A model generated the notes under the pieces. It did no database searches, was not told where the DNA came from, and saw nothing but the letters and a program-made list of their open reading frames with translations. Both the position numbers and the translations under genes were made by a program. DNA of 64,000 nt from Cyprinodon diabolis (lineage: Eukaryota; Chordata; Actinopteri; Cyprinodontiformes; Cyprinodontidae): assembly GCA_030533445.1 (NCBI GenBank), contig CM060069.1:29458837-29522836 (forward strand), read 5' to 3'. Shown here piece after piece: positions 22,081-34,386 of this stretch (positions are counted from its first letter, which is position 1; every line of letters starts with the position of its first letter).

Positions 22081-23968
22081 GTGAGGGATTGACAAATTTT
22101 CACCTTCCCAAAATGAGGCTATCCAAGGAGGGATTTATAGAAAATTTATCTTTACAACATTTTTCAGATTTTTATCATCTGATTTTTACTTTCACTCTAA
22201 AATCATGTATCATTCAGTTTTTCTTAAAATTCTAAACAAATACATCTGCTTTTGCACTGTGACAAAATATAAAAAAAAACTCTGAAGTCCCTATATTTCA
22301 TTTTATTTTATTTAACTTTTTTGTGTTCAGTAAAAAAAAACAGACCAAATCCAAAACATTTTATTTTGTCCATCTTGAACCAAACTGCTGACAGCAGATG
22401 TTTTATTTCTCAGCTGTAATAGTCTCCTGGCTTCATGGAACATTTTATGGATTCTTCCCACCTTTCCACCAATGTTCACATAGTTCAACCTGTTAGTTTT
22501 TATTGCTAAGAGACAGACAACAATAAACAAAAGGCATCAGACACTTATTTTCCTTCTTGGTGAGGGAAAACTTTAACGAAGCGCTGTGATAATCCAGGAT
22601 GTAATGTCTCACTTCTAATGTAAACTGGGACATGCTCCAGCTCCCCCGCTCGCTCTGCAAAAAGAAAAAAAAAAGGATGAGTGGGTTCACTTTAAGGTTT
22701 TAGGTGAATGGAAATCTGTGAGTCGGATCTCATTCTAACTGTGCCCTGCTGGCGCTTGGGATGAGTGCAGTGATTGAGGTTTAGTTCCCAGGATGCTGAA
22801 TAATAGACTAGAGCCAAGTATCTAAAAATGAAAGTGTCACACCCAGAAATGGGTCACAGTTCAGCTGGTGATGGATTCTCCCAGGGTGAGGGGGTCAGTG
22901 TGCTTTAACGAGCCTGGATCTCACGCTGAGGGGATTACAGTGCCTCTTCCGTGGCCTAGAAAAGTCTTAAAGATGGTAAAGATTTTTTTTTTTAAATACT
23001 CCATTTTACAACTCCCATCTCAATCAATAGCACCCATAGTTTCAACATATAAAAATCTATCATAAAAAAGTACTGTAGACATAATCGCACAAAAAACTTT
23101 AGAAAAAGTCCAAACTTTAATCTAGATATATCTTCTAATAAAAAAAAACTAATGGTCATTTGTTGGGTGTTAAGGTGAAATAGACATTTTCACATGCAGC
23201 AATTAAAAAAAAAATTTCTACAATGGGGAGATAAAAAATCTACTAAGATTCACATGACTGTAATTTATCATATGTGCATATATCATAGCAGACAATGCTA
23301 AAAAGTTGACCAAATTTGTATTTTTGAGCTACAGTGCGTAGCTACAGCTAAGGAAATACAGCCTAACAGCTGATTATTTACTCTGCACAACAACTGAACT
23401 CCAAACCAATGGTGTCAGTAGCAGTGTTTCACATCCAATGATGCTGTAGCATAGAATTTACTGCATTGGTAATATGCTGCAACACATCATTATATAATAA
23501 AATTAAAACCTAATTGATTGGATATGGCTTTAAAAATAATGGGTAATCAAGATCTGAAACTACTACTGTAAAACAGTTGTGTATTCAATTAATGGATTTG
23601 ATTTATGGTACTTCATTACCATATAGAAATAAATGTTTCACAGCTTTGGAATCTTTTAAAATTATACTTATTTTTTCTTATGCTGATCTATTTTCTAAGT
23701 TTACACATTATAATATGCAAAGGCAGTTTTAATTAGCCACTGTTCAAAATGGTAAAGACAAAATAATATGCATTAAAGAAGTACTTGGAACATTTTATTG
23801 TGCCACCGAGGTCAGAGAGGGGGATGGTAAGGGAGGTGGGCATGTGTCTAAAGCTCACAACTGTCTCCGTAACAACCAATAGATTATCTACATGCTGGCT
23901 GGATGATTTGGAGACACACCAGGAGAAAATGTATATATCCGTCCTTCAAACACCAATACTATCATAAC
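22081..23968. other. Intergenic, nothing recognised
   Basis: Mostly AT-rich. The part around 22,730-22,970 is more complex in composition and could be conserved, but no coding signal is visible. Confidence 0.4.
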
Positions 23969-24566
23969 TAATGGTGGGTGGTAACCATGTACATTTAGTT
24001 ACATTAACCTGAGTAATTTTTTGAAAAAAATATACTTTCAGGAGTAGTTTTACTGCAAAAACTTTTTAGTTTTGCTTGAGTAACATCTTAATAAAACATA
24101 GAGATATTTTTGGCTTCTCCATCCATCAAGAGTCACTTCACTAAGTTAACAAACAAGCTTGATTTCAGTTAATGTTTATGACAAAATAAGTAGGTTCTAT
24201 TGTACATAAACTTACTTGAACTTTCATGACATCTGGAGGTCCAGCTAACATACAGTACTGTGTAAAAATAGTCATGTTGACCTTAAAAAGAAAATTGCTT
24301 TGGAAAAATGATTTTTCTGCCTTGATTCTTTTATTTCTTGTTTTAATTAACCTATTACAGTCTTTAAAATACCAGATTTTGCACGTAATGTCACATTTTG
24401 GTTTGTCTTTATTACATTGTTTTCAATATCAGATGTTATGAGGAGTTACTCAATAATTAAGGGGCCATTTTACTTTTTTACTCGAGTGATCTCATGGATT
24501 GTTACCTTTTACTCTTGAGTAAAAATATGATAAAGTAGTGTTTTTGGGTCCTCTACCAACCTCTGG
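23969..24566. mobile_element. Decayed hAT-like element
   Basis: The left end (ATGGTGGGTGGTAACCA) and the right end (ACCAACCTCTG) are imperfect inverted repeats of the CAGAGGTGGGTAG type. Both subterminal zones are rich in lightly diverged TTACTC(G/T)AGT words, a pattern familiar from a fish MITE family. No target duplication is clear. Confidence 0.45.
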
Positions 24567-27406
24567 TGATAACTCTACCCAGAACTTTTACTTGCTATCT
24601 GATCAGATAAAACGAATATTTAGGAATTCAGAAGTAAAATCTATCACATAGTATTGCATAGTGAGGATGTCTGATGCTGTGGGCCTTTTCATCTTTCGAA
24701 AACCTAGAAATGCTCTAGCTGTATATACTGCCATTACTATTGTTAAATTAAATTCTCCTGGCCTTTCCAGTAAAACGGAACATGGGCTGATGATGGGTCT
24801 TTTATCAGAATAATGATACACAAATACATGAATCAAATCAACACTGACACAAAATCTGACTTTTTGTGGATATCTCTACCAGATCTAGCAGAGGACATTG
24901 TATGTAGTTTATTTCTAAACCTTTTGTTATTCACACATAATGGTGGGGGAACCGAAGCTGCTCGTGACAAAAGCATGGAAAAATAATGCAGATTACAGGG
25001 CACACTGCTTTGATGACAGAAAGCAAATTGCATAAATAAAACATTTTGCAAAGATCTTCTGCTACCAAAAGATCATCAGTTTGTTTAAATTACTTAAATC
25101 ACAGAGGGAAAAAAGAAGCCTTTTGATATTTTAAAACATCTGTTTAATGTTTTTATTTTACTTTCACATATCTGGTTTAGATAACTGAGCACAGTGAAGA
25201 TCTGCATTTCTGTAAACCGTGTAACTAAAACTGCTGGGATCAATTAAAAGCCTGGGATTGAACAAACTGCTGTGGTAACAACAAACAACAAAAAAAAAGG
25301 GAAAAAAAGAAGGTGGCATACTGCCAGGATGACGGCAAAGAGCTGTTAAACAATTATGAATCAAGGGTTTACTGCTAAAACATTCTTGCAGCGATTCAAT
25401 AATCTGCAAACAATCCACAAACGGCTGAAAGTGCTGATGACCCCCTGGGAGCGCCACCCACACCCTGAGTCTGGTAGGTAGAAGACAGGAACCACCTGGC
25501 TATGGATCAGGCGAACAGAACCAAGCAGGAAGAGATAATGGATCGGGACTGATTTGACTCCAGCAGCAGCTAAAACAACAAAAACACATCATGTGGATGG
25601 AGCAGTCTGAAGGCTCCCCGCTTCTCACTCTATTTTTCCTGCATGGCCAAGTGAACATGTTAGGAAAACATTGGTTCCAACCTACTGCTTCCCTATCTGG
25701 GAAATGAACGGATGCCAGCCTCCTTTGGCCTCCTCTCCGAACTCTTCATCCTTCCGCTCCTTTGTGTCCTACACTTTAGGGCACATTTGTTCAAGCTTGC
25801 ATGTGAATCGGTTTCAGTTTTTAGAGGAAGAGCAGAGATTGCCTCCATTGATTTCTGAGATTCTAAACAAAGTATTAAAAGAAATGAAATGCGTTGGCAT
25901 TAAGCACCTGTGCAGATGGACTGAATGAGTCATGCAGGTTAATGGAAGAAGGCTGAAAAGCTTGCATGCCCCTCCATCTGAGGCTTTTGTCTGTTTCTTC
26001 TATGAATACAATAATTGAGTGACACATCCATTTTCTATTTATGAGCTGTGGTTGCATAAGAACGCAGAAAGAAAGGTGCTGTAGAGAAAGGTCAGGGAGA
26101 GAAACAGAGAAAATTACAGAAAGTGTTACTGAACATAAAGGGAGTTTCTAACATATGCATCCTCATATGGGTATATACAGACACTTGCTGTATTCATATA
26201 TCAATGTTCTTTTTATCTGCCTGCTTTTTGATCATGCAATCCGAGCACTTCAGCATGTCAGTGTTTGTGTGTGCATGTATCCCTCCAAATGTTTAGGGGG
26301 AACTTTGAAGAAATTTGATATTTCTTTGCCAAAACATGAAACATGAATCTGAGACCACCTGTCTCTTTTTCTTGGGGACGCCTTGGAGCCTTTGCTGATA
26401 TGTGTATGTGCAGAGGGATAAACGTGTGAGTCACTCTGAGTCATAACTGGATTATTTAGCTGAATTGTTGAAAAGAAAATGATCTGATATGAATTAGAAA
26501 GGTTAGAATAATAAAAACAATTTAGCTGATTGGCATAAACATTAAAGGATAGTGGTAGGATTTCTAATTTATGGTAATTAGGCTAGTTTGAATGAAAGAG
26601 GCATGTAAAAAGATAGGCCAAAATGGAGTCCCATCCTTATTTTGAGTTCAGATCCATGTCATCATCTTCTCAAACACTCTTTGAAAATAAAACAATCTGG
26701 AAAATGTTTCCCAAAGATTTTCTAGATTATTTCTCGAAAATAAAAGTAATTCTTAAGAGTTTGCTCAGCTCTACTGGAGACTGGGTCAGATTAAAAAAGT
26801 ATATTTTTTGCAAAAACACTCCCCGAACGGTCTGATATGAACCAAAGAGTATATACAAGTGTAAAAGCCCCTAATGCTTGTTGGAAAGGCTGTAAGTTAG
26901 ATAATGCGTTGTAGATTTGGGGGAGCAATCAGACAGGATGATAGCTGTATCACTGGGGAATTCCTAAATGTATCTACACCAAGGAGAAAGAGTGAGAAGA
27001 ATAACCATGCTGACCTCTGTCTGCAGCTATTAGCAACAGAAATAGGTATAAGAGTTAAAGCTGCATTTTGGGGTAATGAGGGAAATGTTGCTCCATGCTC
27101 CATTGAACATTTTCCACAAAAATGTTGTAACACTTGGCTATAGGATGTCTGGTATTATGGATACCAATCGCTTTTTACTGTGTATGATTAATTCCTCTTT
27201 TGTCATCCCCCAGTGGTGTGTTTTTTGTTTAGTTTTTTTCGTATGAGTTATCCAGAAACGATTGAGAAAGGGTAGCTGATTATCAACCTGTGGGTAAATA
27301 AGAGGGAGTTGATACGCCTGAATCTCTAATTTAGTTTAATAATTATATGGGGGGCAACAGAAGGAGGCACTTGGCCATAAACATAAATAATAATATTAGG
27401 ATAATT
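24567..27406. other. Intergenic, no gene recognised
   Basis: 2.8 kb without a convincing coding exon. The stretch 26,880-27,150 is non-repetitive and balanced in composition, and is a weak candidate for a conserved non-coding element. Confidence 0.4.
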
Positions 27407-27612
27407 GAACTTTATTGATCTCACATTGGAGAATTTTACCTCTGTATTTAACCCATCCCCTTGGGGAGCAGTGGGCTGCCATTGTGTTGCTACCCGGGGA
27501 GCAGTGTGGGGGTTAAGGGTCTTGCTCAGAAACCCAGAGTGGCAGTCTGTGAGAGTGGGACTCAAACCCAGAACCTCAGGATTCCAAGCTCTAAAACCTA
27601 GGCCGCCACATT
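27407..27612. repeat. Retroposon-like repeat, full copy
   Basis: Begins GAACTTTATTGATCTCACAT and runs through CCTTGGGGAGCAGTGGGCTG, GTGTGGGGGTTAAGGGTCTT and CAGAACCTCAGGATTCCAAG. The same order of blocks is found at 47,568-47,777, so this is a dispersed family, probably SINE-like. Confidence 0.75.
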
Positions 27613-28913
27613 GAGAATCATCACTGATCCTGTCGGCACAAATTATATTAAAGATTTTTGCTTTGCTTTTGAAAATGTGAAACTGTCAGGACAATACCAG
27701 CTTTTCTATGTATAATTCTTGTCATAAGATGTTTTTAACCAAATGTATTCAAACCAGCGAAACCAAAACTCTCATAACCCATTTATCAAGTGACAAAGTT
27801 AAATAATTTCCCCTAAAATTGAACCTGGCTACGCTTCTTTAAAGTGTATTAAACAAAAGCAAGACACCAATAAAGTTAGATTTTTTAAGCCACTCTGTAT
27901 TTATGTTTTACAATGAATAGCTTGTATTTTAAAATATATGCTGTCATTCATTCTGCTCATTTTCTGCAAAACAAGTTGTTTTCATTCCTCTGTTTTTGTT
28001 GTTCTGTCAGCAAACTGAAAGCTGCTTCCCTTCTCTAAGATAAGTCAGAACAGAGGTAGTAGGCTGAAAAACTTATGATTGGCTGATAGCAACAGGATGT
28101 ATACAAATTCAGTACAATGAATTGTCACAAAACTAATGTCTGGCCGGGTGAAGCGTTACCCAGAAACAAGCTGATGAATGAGGTAGAGAAAATCTGAAAA
28201 GTTTAGTTTCTTAAAAATAATATTAAGCTATTTTAAATGTCTAAACAAAAGTTGCAGGGCTGCTTTTTTTTCAGAAACCCAGAGCTCTGATTGGCTGGTG
28301 AGGGATTAGAATGAAACATCTCAACATTTGATAGACCAGGAAACAAATTTAAGAACTTTTTTCATTGAATGCAGGAATCTACTTTTTGCCTCATTCTATA
28401 CATTATACAAGGAAATCTTTGAATTACTTTTAAATCAAACAGTGTTGCATTATTTATTTAATAGTTCACCTTAAAAAAAAAGGCTTTGGATCTTACAGTT
28501 ATGTTTAAACTCCATACCAAAAAAACTTTCTGGAAAAACAAAGTTATATCTGCAGGATCAGCACTCATCCTGATGAGAAACGGAAAATGGAAGGAGTGGA
28601 GGAAGTCTGGGAGGCGACTGAAGGAAACAATCTTACAAGAGAGGTAAGGAAGCCAAAGAATTGAAAATGGAAGCGAGGTCTATGTTTTCCCCCCAGTTCA
28701 GCTCCTTGAAAACACAAGACAGTGGAACTTGTCATTGAGGAAAACTCTCCAAACACATTGGGAACAAACCTCCTGGGGACCTGGAAGCCAAATCTGAGGA
28801 CATGTGTGCAACAACTGAAGTTTGACTGAAACTGGGTTTTTAAACACAGCTGCAAAGAAAACTCTGAAAAAAGAAACTCTGAAAAAATACATAAAATATG
28901 ATTAAGGTCAGCA
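27613..28913. other. Intergenic, nothing recognised
   Basis: AT-rich DNA. Short open frames on the minus strand near 28,565-28,890 look like chance. Confidence 0.4.
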
Positions 28914-29287
28914 CTTAGAAAAAAGTAGTATACTTGAAGTAAATTCTATCAAGAATACTTAAGTATAAGTTTAGAACATATAACGAACAATGTACTTTTA
29001 GTGTACTTGAAGTATTACTAAAGTAATACTTCTTCGAACTAAATTGGGACATTTTAAAGTTTACTAAAGTATACCTAAAGTATACTTTAGTAAACAAGTA
29101 AACAATAAAGTGCAATGTGCAAGTAAACAATAAAGTAAAAAATACTATAGTCAAGTACACTTGACTATACTATTGTTAAGTATATGAAATATAGTTTAGA
29201 ATAAGTAAACTCTGAGTGCACTGCCTGATTTTAAGTATGAAATTAGTGCACTTTTAGTATACTTGAATAAACTACTTTTTGCTAAGG
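28914..29287. repeat. MITE-like repeat built of AAGTATACTT words
   Basis: The ends are inverted: the left reads CTTAGAAAAAAGTAGTATAC and the right, in reverse complement, CTTAGCAAAAAGTAGTTTA. Inside, near-palindromic words such as AAGTATAC, AGTATACTT and ACTTTAGTAAA recur many times, so the element is internally self-complementary. Confidence 0.6.
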
Positions 29288-31055
29288 GAGAGCCATCATT
29301 AAAAAAAAAAAAGGAGGAAGCAGATTTTATTTTTCAAAGACAAATTGTTCAGCCAGTCAGTTAGTTTCAAGCAATTCACACCTTCCTAAGCATCTTAATG
29401 TTAACAATGTTGAAATTGTCAGCAACGACACCGTGTTAGGGGGATTCCAATGTACTTGTGAATTTAAATGCTGCAAAGTAAAAACCTCTAAGCTTTTTCC
29501 TTGCTAGTTCCAAGTTAACAAAGTATTTAAGATGAAGGACGAAGGTTTTCAACAATTAAAAAATGAAATTTAGTTTTTTAACCTTTTTTGGGTGTCATTG
29601 GAATTAACAAAATCATTTTATAAACAAATATTTACAAACTCCGATGAAATTAAGTAATGATGTTAGTTGTTAAAGAAGATTAGAAGTTAGTTGTTCAAGG
29701 GCTTTTTTTTAAATATAGTGATAAAGTTTTATTAAAATTGCTTGACGTTTCTGCTGCTAAAATGATAACATTTGGAGTTACTGAATCATGGGGTTTCCTT
29801 TACTCTGTGGTTTGCTTTGAACACATGGGGTAAGATCTGAAGAACCAGAAAAGAAAAAAAAAGTTTGATCATTTTTGTTTGGTCCTCATTGCTAAACAAC
29901 CATAGAGGTTGTTTTTTTTGCTTTGACCAAATGCACGTCACATATTCCTGCCCCAATGATACTCACTTGTTGCTACAACCCAATGCTGCAGCTTCAGCAG
30001 AGGATTACTTTTCTTTCAGAACTGTTCCACTCCATCACTATGACAAAGGTCAGTCTGCAAACACAATGGCTGTCAGCAGCTGGTTGCCTGACTCACCTCC
30101 AAAACATCTGACTCTGCTACATATCAGAGAGCAAAGCTCAATATAAAGACTTCAAAACAACACATCTCATGTGCTCACTCTGTATAAGCTGGACACATTT
30201 ACAGCAACAGACTAATCATAGATGAGATCATTGACTAGGACAGGTCACACCAGGTTAAGTGCAAAGACCTTCTGTAACAACTTTGTGGCTGATTAGTTTT
30301 CAGACTCCACTGTGTTCCAACTCGCTAGGTTTACAAAATGCATGTTGTTAAACTTGTCGGAGAAATTAAAGTCGGAAAGATGTTGGCTTTCACATGATAC
30401 ACTCGGAGCAATTGGCAAGTTTCTTTTGATGAGGTTTTCTTGTGGTCTTTTCCAGTGCAGCATCTAACTACATTATCTATGGTGGCGTAGTTTCTCAGTA
30501 TTCAATCTCCTCTAAGCTTTTAGTTGGAGTCTGTAAGTGATTTTATTTTTCTCTGCTTCCTGAAACAACAACAGAGGAGCATACACACTTCTCAGCTCTG
30601 CATCAGACAACAAAATCCAGGGTTAATAAACTATGTGCAAACTGTGCAAACTTTCATAACGATACATATAACATATTCCCTTCCCCCCTCTGTCCTTCTT
30701 TAGATCATCTATTTCTGCAGCATGTCACTGCCAACAACTGCTATGTCAGTTGCAGGCTGTTGTCTTAAGAAAATACATTCATTGGCCCAGGAAGGCAGGG
30801 AGGGAGAGTGTGTGCATTATATGAAAGAGCCAATTGTAACGACAGCAATTAAGAGTGCATGACTGAGAATAATAGACAAAAAAATTGGGGTCAAAAGGCT
30901 AAACTGGTGCAGAGATAGAAATCCATCAGTTAGTCTTGAGTTCATTTGTTGTTCATGGTTTTTAAATGGTCTAAAAACACTTTTAGTTAATAGATTTTAC
31001 TTCATTAAATTTCCATTTATTAGTCCTGGATTTTAATTTATTTCGATTTCACTTC
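29288..31055. other. Intergenic, no gene recognised
   Basis: No coding or RNA gene seen. The stretch around 30,690-30,880 is unique and mixed in composition and might be regulatory. Confidence 0.4.
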
Positions 31056-33065
31056 AATTGAATTGATTTTATTTATATAGCGTCAATCCACAACACATGT
31101 CATCTCAAGGCACGCATACAGTTAGTCACAGCAAATAAACAGGACTAGATTGAAAAACAGGCCAAACTCCAACATCCATAAACAAAGGTTTATAGATGTT
31201 GGAGTTGATCTAAAAGTAGACAAGGTGAATACATAAACCCAAACTGGTAATTGTTCCCCAGGAGAGGAGCCTGATAACTAAAAGATCTCCCATTCTACTT
31301 TTAGAAATTCTTGGAACCACATGTAAATCTGCAGATCCAGAGTGAAGTGCTCTGTTAGAAACCTAAGGAACAATCAGATCTGTGATATAAAATGGGGCCT
31401 TGGTTATTAAGGGCTTTATATGTGAGAAGGAGGATTTTAAATGCTATATTGGATTGCACAGGAACCCAATCAAGGGAAGCTTGGATAGTGGAAATATGTT
31501 CGCACTTTTTTATTTTTTATTTCAATCAGAACTCTGGCTGTAGAATTCGGGATCAACTGAAGGCTTTTAAGTACATTCAGAGGACTTCCTGATGATAAAG
31601 AATTACAATAGTCCAGCCCTGAAGCAACTTTTCTCAGCATTATTTTCTCAGCATCACCCAGGACGGGATATTTCTATTTGTTACAATATTCCGCAGATGA
31701 AAGAAGGAAATTCTAGAAACCTCTTTGATATGGGATTTAAATGACAGGTCCTAATAACAAATACACCAATCTTATTTACTTTATCATGTGAGATCAACTT
31801 AATCCCATCCAAATGAAGTGACTTACTAATCAGCTCATTTTTCAGACTCTAGTCCAAAGAATTTTTTTGTCTGAATTAAGAAGAAGAAAGTTAAGAGTCA
31901 TCTAGGTTTTTATATCTTCAAATCTATCAAAACACTCCTGTAGCCTATGTAATGGATTAGTCTCATCAGGATTTATAGACAGATATAGCTGAGTATCATC
32001 AGCATATCAGGGGAAATTAATCCCATGCTGTCTAATAATTCTAAAAATTCAAAATATATATATAGTAAGGAGAATTGGTCCTAGCACTGATCCCTGTGGT
32101 GCTCCACAGGTAGATGGTAACTTAAATAAAGGTGTAATTACAGCAACCTTAAAAGCCTAAGGTACATATCCATGTAACAGGGATAGATTAATCACATCTA
32201 AAATGGAGGAGGAAGTCTGAGGGGAATACTTCCATAAATAACCTGTAACATACAAGTTAAAGGCATAGATGTAGATAATAATTTTTTTACACTGAAAGCT
32301 TAGGTCAAAGCTTGGATCAAAGCAATCTAAACCCGGTTCAGATTCTATAGTTACCTTAGATGTTGCTTTATCCTCCAGAGATGAACTAAACATATTTAGA
32401 GCGGTACTTATTATCTTATTTTTAATAGAGCTAATCTTATTTATAAATAATACAATAAAACCATTACTTCTTAGAGTAGGGGGAGATTACAATTCAAAAG
32501 AACTATTGCTCTTGGTGAGTTTGGCAAATGAATTAAAAAGAAATCTAGGATTGTTCATATTCTCCTCTATCAATGGAGAGAAATATGCTGCTCTTTCAGA
32601 GGGTCATTTTATACAGCAGTACTGTTTTTCCAGATTAGGTAGGATTCCTCAAGGCATGTAGAGCACAATTTTCTCTCAGTTTCCTGGCATTTTGGTTCAA
32701 AGTGTGCAGCTATGCATTAACATACAAAGCCAGCTTTCTATTTTTAAAAGGGCTACATTGTCTAGAGCAGTACACAGAGAGCTAGCGACCCCAGCAAATA
32801 ATCAATTTGTCAAGGGGAATAAATGAAGTGGTTGCCCTCTGCTTTTAAGTGATACACAGGTGATAATTTTCTTACAGCATTATCTGTTAATGATCTTCTA
32901 AAGTGAAAGCTTCTTTTGGGGCAGAAGAACTCTGTTTAAATGATTTTGAAACTTACTAGAAAGTATTCTGATAAGACAGGGTTGCAAAGGAATACTGTTA
33001 TTTTTCACACTTGATGCCACATGTCAGCACAAGGTCCAAAGGATAAAGTATAGTAGTGGGTAGCA
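31056..33065 (-). mobile_element. Decayed LINE with reverse transcriptase motifs
   Basis: Read on the minus strand, the reverse transcriptase motifs GAPQGSVLGPIL (32,070-32,105) and YADDTQLYLSI (near 31,974-32,006) are intact, but the frame is broken by stops and shifts. Further downstream, peptide-level similarity continues as LNFLLLNSDK and LLTYKALN-like remnants. The low-coordinate end reads TTTATTTATATAGCGTCAAT with CACATGTCATCTCAAGGCAC, the same 3' tail as the short fragments in both genes. This is a non-LTR element of the Jockey/CR1/L2 type, long inactive. Confidence 0.8.
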
Positions 33066-33847
33066 TTTAAAATAGCTGTTTTCATTTAGCTCTAGGACTG
33101 TTTCCTATCCTACCTCCAGCACATACAGTACATGGACCCAACTAATGCTTTTTCTTATCCCGCTCTTACGCTTAGTCTGCCTGCGATAGTTAGCCTCTAG
33201 AGGCAAGCCTTGGCCTGCCATCGTATCATGCTGCTCTGTCTCCCTGGCTGGCAACTTCATTGTCATGCCATCCTCCTTTCCTGCCTTCGGATCTCTCTCC
33301 ACCTGGTGGACTAATTTCTTCTTCCACCGTTTTGCTTTGATCCTTTGCAGTTAACCTCTAGTTAGCCCCAAACTGGCCATCAGCACTTTGTTTCCCTGCA
33401 GGCCTCTGCTAGCTGCCACTGTGCTCTTAAGCTCTCTTCCTGAGCTAGCAGGGGCAAGCTGCAGCCTATGACGCTGTGGTTCTTTAGCTCCAGAGGGGGG
33501 GACAGCTGGCCGCCCCATCCCGATTATGGAGTTCTGTCACCTGCCTGAGCTCAGGAATGCTGTCTCCCCTTACCTCTGCTGTCAAGGGGATTCTTCCCCT
33601 TGTTTTGGTAACTCTGACCAAAACAAACATGGTCTGAAAGCAGGAGAAAGATGTGAGTCTGCTCAGAAAAAAAAACAACAACACAACACCTAAAACTTGA
33701 AATAGTTTTACCAATAACCAGGTGGATGCTGTTCTTGACCCGTGTAAGTCAATATAATAGATAGATAATAGATCATTTTAAAAATTGTATTTTTTAGTCT
33801 GTGTAGGATTGTATATAGGCCTAACTTGCCGCAGTCCCATTTGGGTG
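33066..33847. other. Intergenic, possibly further 5' LINE sequence
   Basis: More GC-rich than its surroundings. It may be the 5' part of the LINE next to it, but I cannot recognise coding motifs. Confidence 0.3.
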
Positions 33848-34386
33848 TAAAGCCGGGTGTACACTGTGCGATTTTTTCCAATCGTTGCACGCATCTGCTG
33901 CTTACACTATACGACTAAATGCAGGATTTAGTCGTATAGTGTGAGCTCACAGCTCACGATTTATGTTCAGCCCGATGCTCTAATGCGATCTAGCTGCTCA
34001 CACTGTGCAATTTTGTGCTGAGGGTCCTAAAAAGAACGGGTGACTACGCATTTGGAAAAAAGACATGGCTGAGCAGACGTGGCTTCTGCGTTCCGTCAAA
34101 TTTGCAGATGGAGCTGCATTTCACTCATTGCATGCTGCTGTGTTTACCGCTGAGAGGAAGAATAAAAAGAAGAATCCTTCTTTCCGCATGCGCCCTGAGC
34201 GATTTGCCTACGACGGTCGGGAGAAAATTAAATCATGTTCGATATTCTCCTGACCTACCGATACCTGATCTGATTGCCGCTCGTAACACCCTGTACCCTA
34301 CACAACACTGAAAGTCGGCCCTATCGGAAAATTCTCGCACGACTGGAAAATCACCCCGAAAATCGCACATTGTACGCCGAGCTTAA
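33848..34386. mobile_element. PIF/Harbinger-like non-autonomous element with TAA TSD
   Basis: Element 33,851-34,383, flanked by TAA on both sides (33,848-33,850 and 34,384-34,386). The terminal inverted repeats are imperfect: AGCCGGGTGTACACTGTGCG on the left, AGCTCGGCGTACAATGTGCG on the right in reverse complement. Related ACACTATACGAC and CACACTGTGCAATTTT words recur inside the left half. Short open frames at 34,015-34,311 are not recognisable as transposase. Confidence 0.75.

Noticed and set aside
33105..33302. Short minus-strand open frame rich in charged residues
   Set aside because: Next to the decayed LINE and without motifs. Either LINE 5' sequence or chance.
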